A DNA stretch of 25,117 nucleotides from CAYMJV01 sp964390545. GTDB lineage: Bacteria > Desulfobacterota > BSN033 > UBA1163. The stretch spans positions 1 through 25,117 of the forward strand of contig CAYMJV010000044.1 of assembly GCA_964390545.1 (NCBI GenBank), written 5' to 3'. The notes beneath the pieces were generated by a model. It ran no database searches. It saw only the letters and a list, made by a program, of their open reading frames with translations, and was not told the DNA's origin. Shown piece after piece: positions 6,878 to 13,895 of this stretch (its first letter is position 1; each line of letters begins with the position of its first letter). The translations under genes were made by a program, and so were the position numbers.

Positions 6878-7504
6878 ATGGGAAAGTTCCTGCCGACGAT
6901 TCTTGATACGAAGCATGAGAACATTCTGGCCCAGGAAAATGCTCTGGCTAAAAGCGTGGCTTCCGTGGTGATCGGACAAAGCCCAGTGGCGGTATGGGAT
7001 GTCCTCATCCCCATCGTTTTCGTCTTCAATGTTTTGAAATTCAAGCGGGCCAGAGAGATCTTCACGCTGAATTTTCTTTTTACCAAAAAGCTGGCGCTTC
7101 AAGGAGCCTTCGACATGGTGAAGAAAGGCCAGAGCCGCGAAGATGTCTTAGGTCAGATCAGAGACCGAACGAGTCAGATTCTGGCTTCGGACAAGAAGGG
7201 GATTTACTCGAACAAGATCCGCCAGAAGCAGATGCGGGAAATGGAGCTTCTCCTCGACCACTATTTCCGGCTCCTCAACGCAGAGGGGAAAGACTATAGG
7301 TCGATGGTCAGGCATGCCTACCGGACCCGTCAGGATTTTGTCGCCTTCGTGAAGGAGCTAGAGGGGATCGAAAAAGAGGTCAATTGCGCCGCGAGTCAAA
7401 CCGTTGGGACCGGATCGGCTCCCGACATCGTCTCAAGAATGGAGGAAACCGCAGGCCGGCTGAGGGCCACCCAGGTGGAAACAATTTTTGGGCCGGCCCC
7501 GTGA
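6878..7504 (+). CDS. uncharacterised protein, paralogue 2 of a tandem pair
   Basis: A 208-residue homologue of the preceding protein, with the same order: a charged N-terminus, a hydrophobic segment (VWDVLIPIVFVFNVL, about residues 39-53), the shared FTKKLALQGAFDMV block, a helical middle with MELLLDHYFRLL, and a C-terminal segment ending RATQVETIFGPAP. The last residues resemble the ERIFS end of paralogue 1. The ATG follows GAGAGGCGG, 9 nt after the upstream stop, so the two are co-transcribed and probably form a heteromer. There are no cysteine clusters, nucleotide-binding motifs or signal peptide. Its place behind a transporter and before an MBL hydrolase gives little clue. I do not recognise the family. 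Confidence 0.75.
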   Translation: MGKFLPTILDTKHENILAQENALAKSVASVVIGQSPVAVWDVLIPIVFVFNVLKFKRAREIFTLNFLFTKKLALQGAFDMVKKGQSREDVLGQIRDRTSQILASDKKGIYSNKIRQKQMREMELLLDHYFRLLNAEGKDYRSMVRHAYRTRQDFVAFVKELEGIEKEVNCAASQTVGTGSAPDIVSRMEETAGRLRATQVETIFGPAP

Positions 7505-7582
7505 TCCCCTCCGCTGGCGAAGGACATCCAGCCGAGCGGGAAACGGGTTTTCATCCACATCGCCATCGGGACGGGAGAAGAC

Positions 7583-8188
7583 ATGCGTAAAAACGACCTG
7601 ACCATCAAGGCCTTTGTTTCGCTCCCCAAGGACACGAATGTCTACGTGATTGCTTGCGGAGGCGAGGCAGCCGTTGTTGACGCCGCGGACTGTTGCGATG
7701 TTCTCCAGGGATCTCTCAAAGAGATGGGAGCCACCCTCAAATACCTCCTCCTGACCCATGGGCACCCTTCTCACGTCAGCTCCCTTTCACGGATAAAGAA
7801 GGAGATGGGAGGCACAATCTGCATGCACCCATCCGACCTGGATCTCCTTCGACAACAAGAAGTGGATTTAGAACCAGATCTGTTGCTCGCCGATGGGCAG
7901 CGGCTGAAACTGGCAGAGGCCACGATCAAAGTCCTCCACACCCCCGGTCACACCCCCGGCTCTCTTTGTTATCATCTCCGGGAAGCAGGCGCCCTTTTTA
8001 CGGGAGATACCCTCCTCAAGGGAGAGTTTGGGAAAATAAAAGGACCTCACAGTATGGGATTAATGCTCAGGAGCCTAAAGAGGCTGAATAGCGTGATCCC
8101 ACCGAAAACAACCGTCTATCCTGGCCATGGACCGATGACCACCATGTCTAAAGAGGCCTGGCTCGATACCCTCGACAACCTCTCCTAA
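7583..8188 (+). CDS. MBL-fold (glyoxalase II-like) metallo-hydrolase with a changed metal motif
   Basis: A 201-residue single-domain metallo-beta-lactamase-fold protein. Ligand motifs in order: THGHPSHV (H59, H61, H64), HTPGHTPGS (H123), FTGDTLL (D142), YPGHGP (H182). Members hydrolyse thioesters, lactones, phosphodiesters and similar bonds, or handle persulfide. The usual HxHxDH motif reads HxHxSH here, so the aspartate that binds the second metal is replaced by Ser63. The enzyme may use one metal, an altered site, or be impaired. The ATG follows GGGAG. It starts 78 nt after the paralogue pair on the same strand and may share its transcript. The substrate cannot be told; a sulfur-compound hydrolase would suit the context but is speculative. 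Confidence 0.88.
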   Translation: MRKNDLTIKAFVSLPKDTNVYVIACGGEAAVVDAADCCDVLQGSLKEMGATLKYLLLTHGHPSHVSSLSRIKKEMGGTICMHPSDLDLLRQQEVDLEPDLLLADGQRLKLAEATIKVLHTPGHTPGSLCYHLREAGALFTGDTLLKGEFGKIKGPHSMGLMLRSLKRLNSVIPPKTTVYPGHGPMTTMSKEAWLDTLDNLS

Positions 8189-8222
8189 ACCTTGACCATC
8201 CCAGTGATCCCGATTTAGCTTA

Positions 8223-9326
8223 TTAAACCCCAAGTATTTTATGGCACGTTCTGCACGGCTCGGGTGGTTGGGGAATTACGATTCCTCGTAAGGCTTCTAT
8301 TGACGAGCTTTGTAAGAGAGAGAGATAGACCTCGTTAAACTTTTCCTTTCTTTCTTGAAAGCAATTCCTAAATTTCTCATAATGTTCACCATTCCATATG
8401 GACGGAAAAGGTTCTTTAAAGATGTTCCCGAAGCTCACCCTTTCCACCCAATATTCCTTACCGCAGAAGATCCTTTTGAAGGGAGAGGACAAGGGCGGGT
8501 TGAGATAGACACAAGGCGAGACCTCTCCCTCGACGGAGATGTAGAGGTTTCTGAGGGGGTTCTCCTCACAGACAGGCACATCGATGGCAGACAGGGAGGG
8601 CCTCTTGAGTCGGATCTTCAGCTTTTTGGCATTTATTTCCGCCTGTTTCACAATTTTTTCGTACTCATTCTCACCTTTTTCCCATACGAATAATCCTTGT
8701 TTTTCTTGCCAGTCATTGATGCAATGACAGATGTTTGTCAGGACGACATCTTTGATCCCCATTTCAACAGCAAAAGAAGGGACAGCGGGAACTTCGGATA
8801 TATTGTCTTTCAACATGAGGAAAACAAGATGCATCTTTGGCCGATCGAGTCGCTGACGGAATTTCTCCTCATTGAAAAGGTGAATGGCATTGAAAATTTC
8901 CGACAGATGAGAGTTCACACGAATGGCATCGTGCGTTTCAGGGGTTGTGCCTGCGATCGAAAAACCCACAAAGTCGAGTCCTGCCTGAATGAGCTCAGAT
9001 ACTCGTTTCTCCGTCAGTCCTTTTCCACTCGTTACAAAGCCTACTTGTGGCCCCGCTTTTTTGACGAGTTGTATACATTCGTTAAGGCGAGGATAAAGGA
9101 GGGATTCGCCCCACCCTTCAAGAATGACATTTTCAACGTCTTTCAGAAATGGAAGAATTTTCTTGAAATCCTCGAAGGCCATATCCTGGTATTGCCAATC
9201 TTTGCTCTCTGTACGGATACACATCTTGCAACGGAGGGGGCACCTCGTCGTCAATTCAATTTGCCACGCTGAAAAAGCCTTTTCTCTCTTTCTTCTGATA
9301 AATCTTTTAAGAATCTTTTTAATCAT
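8223..9326 (-). CDS. radical SAM protein with SPASM-type C-terminus
   Basis: A 367-residue radical SAM enzyme. The cluster motif CPLRCKMC (C29, C33, C36) follows a basic N-terminus, then GWGESLLYP (the GGE-like SAM motif), and GFVTSGKGL and GFSIAGTT strands of the partial TIM barrel. The C-terminal third has SPASM-like cysteines: VCEENPLRNLYISVEGEVSPC, IFCGKEYW, and the terminal CRTCHK, which would hold auxiliary Fe-S clusters. SPASM enzymes modify peptides, proteins or small molecules. It is the last gene of a four-gene minus-strand operon, 5 nt after the GNAT-like gene, and faces the MBL gene tail to tail. The ribosome site is weak, suggesting coupling. No precursor peptide gene is visible nearby, so the substrate is unknown. 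Confidence 0.9.
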   Translation of the reverse strand: MIKKILKRFIRRKREKAFSAWQIELTTRCPLRCKMCIRTESKDWQYQDMAFEDFKKILPFLKDVENVILEGWGESLLYPRLNECIQLVKKAGPQVGFVTSGKGLTEKRVSELIQAGLDFVGFSIAGTTPETHDAIRVNSHLSEIFNAIHLFNEEKFRQRLDRPKMHLVFLMLKDNISEVPAVPSFAVEMGIKDVVLTNICHCINDWQEKQGLFVWEKGENEYEKIVKQAEINAKKLKIRLKRPSLSAIDVPVCEENPLRNLYISVEGEVSPCVYLNPPLSSPFKRIFCGKEYWVERVSFGNIFKEPFPSIWNGEHYEKFRNCFQERKEKFNEVYLSLLQSSSIEALRGIVIPQPPEPCRTCHKILGV

Positions 9327-9331
9327 TGTCT

Positions 9332-10171
9332 TTAAAGTTTATTGAAAAGACTATCCTGAGTGTCCTGTTCTAATAGAGAAGTCAAACAAAAATTGTACGG
9401 GTAAAGAGGAAAACCGCCCCATTTCTTTTTGAAAAAAGTTACTCCCGTGTTAATTCCTAAGCCCAAATTAACAAATTTTTTATTTTCCTCTTTTGAACAT
9501 TTGATCACCTCGGAAAGGAGAAGGTCCGAAGCACCAGGAACATAATGGCTGCGCGAGGTGAAATTGAACATATAGATCGCATACTGCCTTGCTCCAAATT
9601 CTGCAATATCGAAGGCAGCCAGTGCTCCACCCTTCTCTCTTGCACTGAAGACCCATACGGAAGGTGCAGAGGAAAGATATTCCGGAATTCTCTTAATGAT
9701 GAATTGTGTTGCTTCATCAACCAAATGATTATTGAAAAATTCGTTCACCATCTGATGGTGTTCTTTGTCCAGCCCCCTCATCCTTTCGACAACAAGATCC
9801 CTTCCTGCCCGTTTGAGCGTATTCCTTAATTTCTGGGAGATCGATAATGTGGCGAGGTCCAGTCCGTAATAAAAATCGGATGGGGATTGAGGAGGCCCTG
9901 CGATCGAGGAAGGGATCTTAGGCGCTGTCAGTGAGATCTCCCTTGGCTTGAATCGCCTTCTGGCTTCATTTAAAGCCTTCTCCATTTTCTTTTCTTCAAA
10001 GCCCTCCTTCAAGGGGTAGCCGATGAAAATGAGGAGATCTTTCTTGAAATAAGTGAGGTAGGTCCCAAAGAGAAATGGTTCGGCCTGTGAAATCGCCGTC
10101 ACATAGTGGATCATGTGCTCGGGGATATAGGCGTATTCTTCAATGTAGGCTAGCTGTTCCGTTGTGATCAT
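9332..10171 (-). CDS. GNAT/FemAB-like acyltransferase candidate, paralogue B
   Basis: A 279-residue protein with an N-terminal alpha/beta region (YIPEHMIHYVTAISQAEPFL, then LLIFIGYPL) and a C-terminal part resembling GNAT folds of the FemAB/Acetyltransf_6 type: ALAAFDIAEFGARQYAIYM, VPGASDLLLSEVIKCS, VNLGLGINTGVTFFKKKWGG. The last block, N-L-G-L-G then FKxKWGG, is the kind of motif these families use at the acyl-donor site. It is clearly paralogous to the gene at 11020-11871. Its ATG overlaps the TGA of the TraB/GumN gene (ATGA, 10168-10171), so the two are coupled. Aminoacyl or acyl transfer is plausible, but the substrate is unknown and the family call comes from motif shape only. Confidence 0.7.
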   Translation of the reverse strand: MITTEQLAYIEEYAYIPEHMIHYVTAISQAEPFLFGTYLTYFKKDLLIFIGYPLKEGFEEKKMEKALNEARRRFKPREISLTAPKIPSSIAGPPQSPSDFYYGLDLATLSISQKLRNTLKRAGRDLVVERMRGLDKEHHQMVNEFFNNHLVDEATQFIIKRIPEYLSSAPSVWVFSAREKGGALAAFDIAEFGARQYAIYMFNFTSRSHYVPGASDLLLSEVIKCSKEENKKFVNLGLGINTGVTFFKKKWGGFPLYPYNFCLTSLLEQDTQDSLFNKL

Positions 10172-10992
10172 GTTAGGCGCTGTGTCACCTCATAACCTTC
10201 GTGGATGAACATCTTCTTCATCGCCGGGATATGGGACAGACCGAGGAAGGCGATCACCGATCCCCTTTCAAAAAAAGTCTTCATTCTTTCAAAGAACCTC
10301 TCGTCGCGGAAGCCGAGGATGGATTCACATCGGGTTGGAAATCTCGTCGTCCGCGACATCAACTTTTCCAGATTCCCCTCAAGGTAGTCAGTTAGGAACT
10401 GTTCTTTGTAAGATTTCCAATGTTCAAAACGATTGACATGCTCGACGATTCCCTCGAAGGGAATCCCATCAAGGGCTGCAAGCTGCTCCTCTGTGGTTTC
10501 GAGAAAATGGATCTTCTTTCTCATTTCTTGGGCAATATGGAAGGCCTCCATATCGATCGAGTAATTCCAGTTCAAATAGGAGGACCAAAGGGTGAAAAAG
10601 GCCATCCAAGGACGTACATCCTTGACATGACTTTCCAGAAAATCGAACCTCGAAGAGGTGAAAAGCTCAAGGTAGGATTCCGCAGAACGATGAGGAATCG
10701 ATGGAACACTGAGGCGCTCATTAATCCCTTTGATGACTGCAGGTTCAAGGGCCTCGTAAAGGGAAGAGGTCTCCCCAATCTGCCGACCATGCTGAGTCAC
10801 CTTGGCCATGCTCTCCGGGTCGAGAGGACCCTCAAACAGGACATCTTCAACACTCTGGATCAGCACTGTCAGGGATTTTCTAAAACGGTAAGGTGAAAAA
10901 TGGGCAGTCCCGACCAGGAACCCTATTCTTTCTTCCCTTTCAGTTCTCCACACCATTTTCAGTTTCTTTTCTCTTAGCCAGGGAAAAATCAT
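10168..10992 (-). CDS. TraB/GumN (TIKI-like) family protein
   Basis: A 274-residue protein with the two GxxH motifs that define the TraB/PrgY/GumN/TIKI family: GTAH (G28-H31) near the N-terminus, followed by VLFEGPLDP with its conserved Glu, and GLSH (G251-H254) near the C-terminus in GSVIAFLGLSHIPAM. The spacing of about 220 residues is normal. Some members are membrane metalloproteases and others act in pheromone shut-down or heme handling. No signal peptide is evident; M13 is an alternative start that would still keep the first motif. It is the second gene of the four-gene operon, between the two GNAT-like paralogues, 27 nt after the first and overlapping the second by 4 nt. A proteolytic role in this operon is inference. 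Confidence 0.8.
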   Translation of the reverse strand: MIFPWLREKKLKMVWRTEREERIGFLVGTAHFSPYRFRKSLTVLIQSVEDVLFEGPLDPESMAKVTQHGRQIGETSSLYEALEPAVIKGINERLSVPSIPHRSAESYLELFTSSRFDFLESHVKDVRPWMAFFTLWSSYLNWNYSIDMEAFHIAQEMRKKIHFLETTEEQLAALDGIPFEGIVEHVNRFEHWKSYKEQFLTDYLEGNLEKLMSRTTRFPTRCESILGFRDERFFERMKTFFERGSVIAFLGLSHIPAMKKMFIHEGYEVTQRLT

Positions 10993-11019
10993 TAGGCACC
11001 CCTACGCTTCTTGAAATCG

Positions 11020-11871
11020 TCAGAGTTTTCCCTCCAGAATTCGAACCATCGAAATCATCTTTGTGCCTTCAGGACAATACTCACACTCCTCATAGTTGAG
11101 AAATGGGACACCTCCCCACTTCTCTTTAAATCTTCTTATGCCTTCATTGACCCCTAATCCCAAATTGATCTCACTTTTGCCTTGCTCACGGGTCAGTTCG
11201 ATCATCTTGAGAAAAAGTAGATCAGAGGCGTGTGGCACATAATTTTTTTTTGAATGGGTGCCGATGAGGTAAGTAGTAAAATTTCTTGCTCCAAGCTCTA
11301 AGATATAGAAGGCGCTTAGCCTTCTTTCCTTGTTCCAGGCGTTGAGGACACAAGCACTCGACGAACGGGAAAAATAATCGGGCATGAGGTGGTACAGTTC
11401 CCTTACCCTGGGCCTTAATTTCTCCCTTTTTAAGAGTTCAGAGATTAGAATCTCATGTTCTTTAGAGAAAGCATTGGCCCTTTCCACGTCTAATTCCTGA
11501 GAGGCCTTCTCGGCTACCCGGCGAAGGGAATTCTTCACCCTCGCTTGCTCAATATCGAATCGATAATATCTATCTGTCTGCCTCTCGCTGCAGGAATCTG
11601 TAAGAAACAGCGGAATTTCCGGGCCAATGAACCGAAGGGACTCGGGTCGGAATCTTTCGAGAACCTGTTTTACAATCTTCTCGCACCGCTCTTGCGAAAA
11701 CATTCTGTCGAAGGGATATCCCACAAAAATGAGCCAGGTATCCTTTGCAAGAACCAAGTGGTCTTCGATGAGAAAGGGCTCTCCTTTCGACAGGAGCGCC
11801 ATGAGGGTCACGATATGTTCCGGAACATAGGCCCGTGTAAGGATGTATTCTTCATCAATCGAACTAATCAT
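11020..11871 (-). CDS. GNAT/FemAB-like acyltransferase candidate, paralogue A
   Basis: A 283-residue first gene of the four-gene operon and paralogue of 9332-10171. Shared blocks are YVPEHIVTLMALLSKGEPFL with WLIFVGYPF at the N-terminus, LSAFYILELGARNF in the middle, VPHASDLLFLKMIEL, and NLGLGVNEGIRRFKEKWGG. The copies differ most at residues 90-180 and at the C-terminus, where this copy has a YEECEYCPEG segment. The fold looks GNAT-like, as in FemAB or DUF2156-type proteins, so transfer of an acyl or aminoacyl group is likely but unproven. Two copies in one operon suggest a heterodimer or two consecutive transfer steps. The ATG is preceded by GGGGAAGAG. Just upstream lies the tRNA-Glu fragment that ends the integrated element. 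Confidence 0.7.
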   Translation of the reverse strand: MISSIDEEYILTRAYVPEHIVTLMALLSKGEPFLIEDHLVLAKDTWLIFVGYPFDRMFSQERCEKIVKQVLERFRPESLRFIGPEIPLFLTDSCSERQTDRYYRFDIEQARVKNSLRRVAEKASQELDVERANAFSKEHEILISELLKREKLRPRVRELYHLMPDYFSRSSSACVLNAWNKERRLSAFYILELGARNFTTYLIGTHSKKNYVPHASDLLFLKMIELTREQGKSEINLGLGVNEGIRRFKEKWGGVPFLNYEECEYCPEGTKMISMVRILEGKL

Positions 11872-11882
11872 CTCTTCCCCAT

Positions 11883-11910
11883 ATTATCTCAGTTTTGACC
11901 CATTTTTCAA
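11883..11910 (-). promoter_or_regulatory. candidate promoter of the GNAT-TraB-GNAT-radical SAM operon
   Basis: On the minus strand TTGAAA (11905-11910), a 16-nt spacer, then GATAAT (11883-11888) preceded by TG, an extended -10. Transcription would begin near 11876, giving a very short leader over the GGGGAAGAG ribosome site of the gene starting at 11871. Confidence 0.45.
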
Positions 11911-11986
11911 AAGATTTTGGAAGAGGGGAGAACCGGAGGAATTTGACTTTAGATGAAAAGGGTAAGATTTAAAGAGAGAGGGAAAT

Positions 11987-12030
11987 TGGAGGTCCCAACG
12001 GGATTCGAACCCGTGTTACCGACGTGAGAG
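11987..12030 (-). other. tRNA-Glu 3' fragment: distal attachment site of an integrated element
   Basis: These 44 bp match the 3' end of the intact tRNA-Glu at 17727-17770 at 40 positions, from the anticodon loop to CCA, at a constant offset of 5,740 bp. The 5' half of the tRNA is absent, and similarity stops sharply after the anticodon loop. The 16-bp identical core (12015-12030) covers the anticodon loop and the 3' side of the anticodon stem. This is the classical footprint of tyrosine-recombinase integration into a tRNA gene. The outermost T-arm pair is A-T here and G-C in the intact copy, so the fragment retains pairing. Confidence 0.85.
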
Positions 12031-12445
12031 TTAATGAAAACGCCTTATTCCGCCATTTTTAAACCTTTATAGCACGTTTTAGCCCCGTTTGGAAGCGTTA
12101 AGTCCCGACTAGACTTACGACCAGCGGTTACTTCCTGAAGTCAACAACACGATATTTCAGTGAATAACGCTTGATTTCAGTTGTTAATATTCATTGACAT
12201 ACAATGCACTTTTTCATATATTCAAATCATCCCAAAGTGGGTTCTTATCGCTATCTTGTGTATCTTCCTGAAGAAAAGGAGTTCAACAACTTCGACCCTG
12301 AATCAGCCTATTATTGCCATGAAGTTCTTCAGTTTTTTTCTATTACGCCACCGAGTGCTGATATCATCTCTAAAACAGCAGTATATTAGCACCAGGTGAC
12401 GATGTAACAAAGTCATACGCAATGCAACTCGAAGGTTAACACAAT
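12031..12445. other. left arm of the integrated element, no secure gene
   Basis: About 415 bp without a convincing gene. It holds a good plus-strand promoter (12194-12222) and a 61-codon open stretch (12204-12389, MHFFIYSNHPKVGSYRYLVY at its start). That frame has a protein-like composition (YLPEEKEFNNFDPESAYYC), but its only ATG lies within the promoter. The stretch may be a gene remnant or the leader of the nuclease gene now displaced by the IS. Confidence 0.4.
12194..12222 (+). promoter_or_regulatory. strong sigma70-like promoter in the element's left arm
   Basis: TTGACA (12194-12199), a 17-nt spacer, TATATT (12217-12222): six and five of six matches. It points toward the nuclease gene, whose original ATG would have been about 217 nt beyond the predicted start before the IS1380 insertion. 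It is now separated from that gene by 1.45 kb of oppositely oriented IS sequence. Confidence 0.55.
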
Positions 12446-12450
12446 ATGAA

Positions 12451-13895
12451 CCTAAATCCGGCGTGAAAACTATGGATTAGGTTTTTAATTTCTCAATCTT
12501 CTTTATGGCATATTCAAATGCATGCTTATACAAGAAATTAGTCGGTAGTTTTAAGGTCGGTCTGTTGTCGGGCCTTATGAGTTCACCAGGGATCAATAGC
12601 AGACGAGCCCTTAGAGTCTTAAGCGTCATATTCTGAAACTCCATTGGCAGACACAACCGTTTGAACCAGTTGATGAGATTGTAAGAGAATAAGAGAGTAT
12701 GGAAATAAACCTCGTTCGCTGCGAAATATTTTGTCGGGATTTTTCCCAAAGGGTAATCCCCTTTGAGTTCTTTGATAATCAGTTCTACGGCAGCCCGGCC
12801 ATTGTAAAATCTCCAGGCATGGAGAGGGGTCAATTTCATATTGGTCACAATAACCTGATAGCTGTATTTGCCCATTGAGAAGAGGGTGAGTTGTTCCGTA
12901 GGGTCTTCTGGGACGAGACGCCTGACCACCACAAAGCGATACTCTTTTTTCCACTGTGTTGGTTGATACATAAACTCCGCCGTCTCCAGGCCAGAAGAAT
13001 GAACCTGATACGATAGGGTTGAGATTCTTCTCTTGACCGGAGCGGTAAGCTTGGCCACAATCACAAAAAGAGCTTTGTTGGATTCTAGATATTCGATGGT
13101 CTCGTGATCGTAAAAACCCTTGTCTGCTCGGACAATTACGATCTTTACGGAGGGCGGCAGTTTGGCAAAGACTGCCTTCAGTAGTTCCACAGTTCCAGTA
13201 GCCGTATGGGTATCGCCAGGGCGAAGTTCTCCATGCCAGAAATCCTTGGTGATCCCATTGAAACAGAGAAGGGGGTGATAAGAGGGACGACCCCACTTCT
13301 GAGGATTGTAACCGATGCGAGCCATCTCCTGTTTGCCATAAAGGACCAGGACGGTGGAATCCAGATCGAAGATTACCTTGGTGGGGGGGATTGGTCTTGG
13401 GATCATCGACAAAAGAAGTCTGTCGTGGAAGCTCCTCAATTTGGGGAGTGCTAAAGGAGCCATCCGAAGAAGGAAGCGTCTTAAGGTGGTTGGATTGGGA
13501 TAAGTGGGTAACCCTGTGAGGTATTGGAAAACACCGTTGTCTTTTAAGAGATGGCTTGTTTCTATTCGCCCGAGCCCCAAAGAGATTGGATAAATGAGCG
13601 CCAACATCTCCTCGGCAATTGTGAATCGGTTGTTTCGTTGACGGAATTGAAGATGGTGATGTAATTGTTTGCGTAATTTTAATCGTTTGAAGAAGGACTG
13701 TAGTAGATAGATACCTCCAAAATGGGTGAGAGTATCTCCAGTAAATGAAATAGTAACGCCATGAGGAGCACGTTTTTGCATTGTTCCTTAACCTAATTTT
13801 TAAGTATGTTAAGGGACAAATCGTACGAGGCTTTCTAATAAGCATTTTACCTCGACCAAATGTTATTTCAAGACCTTTTTCACGCATGATTCAGG
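12451..13895 (-). mobile_element. complete IS1380-family insertion sequence
   Basis: A 1,445-bp element. The left terminal repeat at 12451-12469 begins CCTAAATCCGGCGTGAAAA. The right one at 13877-13895, read on the minus strand, is CCTGAATCATGCGTGAAAA, matching 16 of 19. The element is flanked by the 5-bp duplication ATGAA at 12446-12450 and 13896-13900. It carries one intact transposase gene. Intact ends, target duplication and open frame indicate a fairly recent insertion. Confidence 0.9.
12477..13781 (-). CDS. IS1380-family DDE transposase
   Basis: A 434-residue transposase, of normal length for IS1380. The DDE catalytic site is visible: first Asp in IFDLDSTVLVLYGKQE (D139 or D141), second in VRADKGFYD (D220), and Glu in the Y-x2-R-x3-E-x6-K signature YNGRAAVELIIKELK (Y326, R329, E333, K340). 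GYNPQKWGRPSYHPLL after the first Asp is diagnostic for the family. It catalyses cut-and-paste movement of the element bounded by 12451 and 13895. The frame is uninterrupted, so it may be active. It runs opposite to the nuclease gene that starts at the right edge of the IS. Confidence 0.95.
   Translation of the reverse strand: MQKRAPHGVTISFTGDTLTHFGGIYLLQSFFKRLKLRKQLHHHLQFRQRNNRFTIAEEMLALIYPISLGLGRIETSHLLKDNGVFQYLTGLPTYPNPTTLRRFLLRMAPLALPKLRSFHDRLLLSMIPRPIPPTKVIFDLDSTVLVLYGKQEMARIGYNPQKWGRPSYHPLLCFNGITKDFWHGELRPGDTHTATGTVELLKAVFAKLPPSVKIVIVRADKGFYDHETIEYLESNKALFVIVAKLTAPVKRRISTLSYQVHSSGLETAEFMYQPTQWKKEYRFVVVRRLVPEDPTEQLTLFSMGKYSYQVIVTNMKLTPLHAWRFYNGRAAVELIIKELKGDYPLGKIPTKYFAANEVYFHTLLFSYNLINWFKRLCLPMEFQNMTLKTLRARLLLIPGELIRPDNRPTLKLPTNFLYKHAFEYAIKKIEKLKT

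Noticed and set aside
12204..12389. A 61-codon small protein gene in the element's left arm
   Set aside because: Its only ATG lies inside a strong promoter that would transcribe from about 12229. Composition is protein-like, so it may be a remnant, but I do not call it a gene.
12619..13887. A 422-codon open frame overlapping the IS1380 transposase in another frame
   Set aside because: It is a frame shadow. The 12477-13781 frame contains all DDE and YREK motifs, and this one has no recognisable features.
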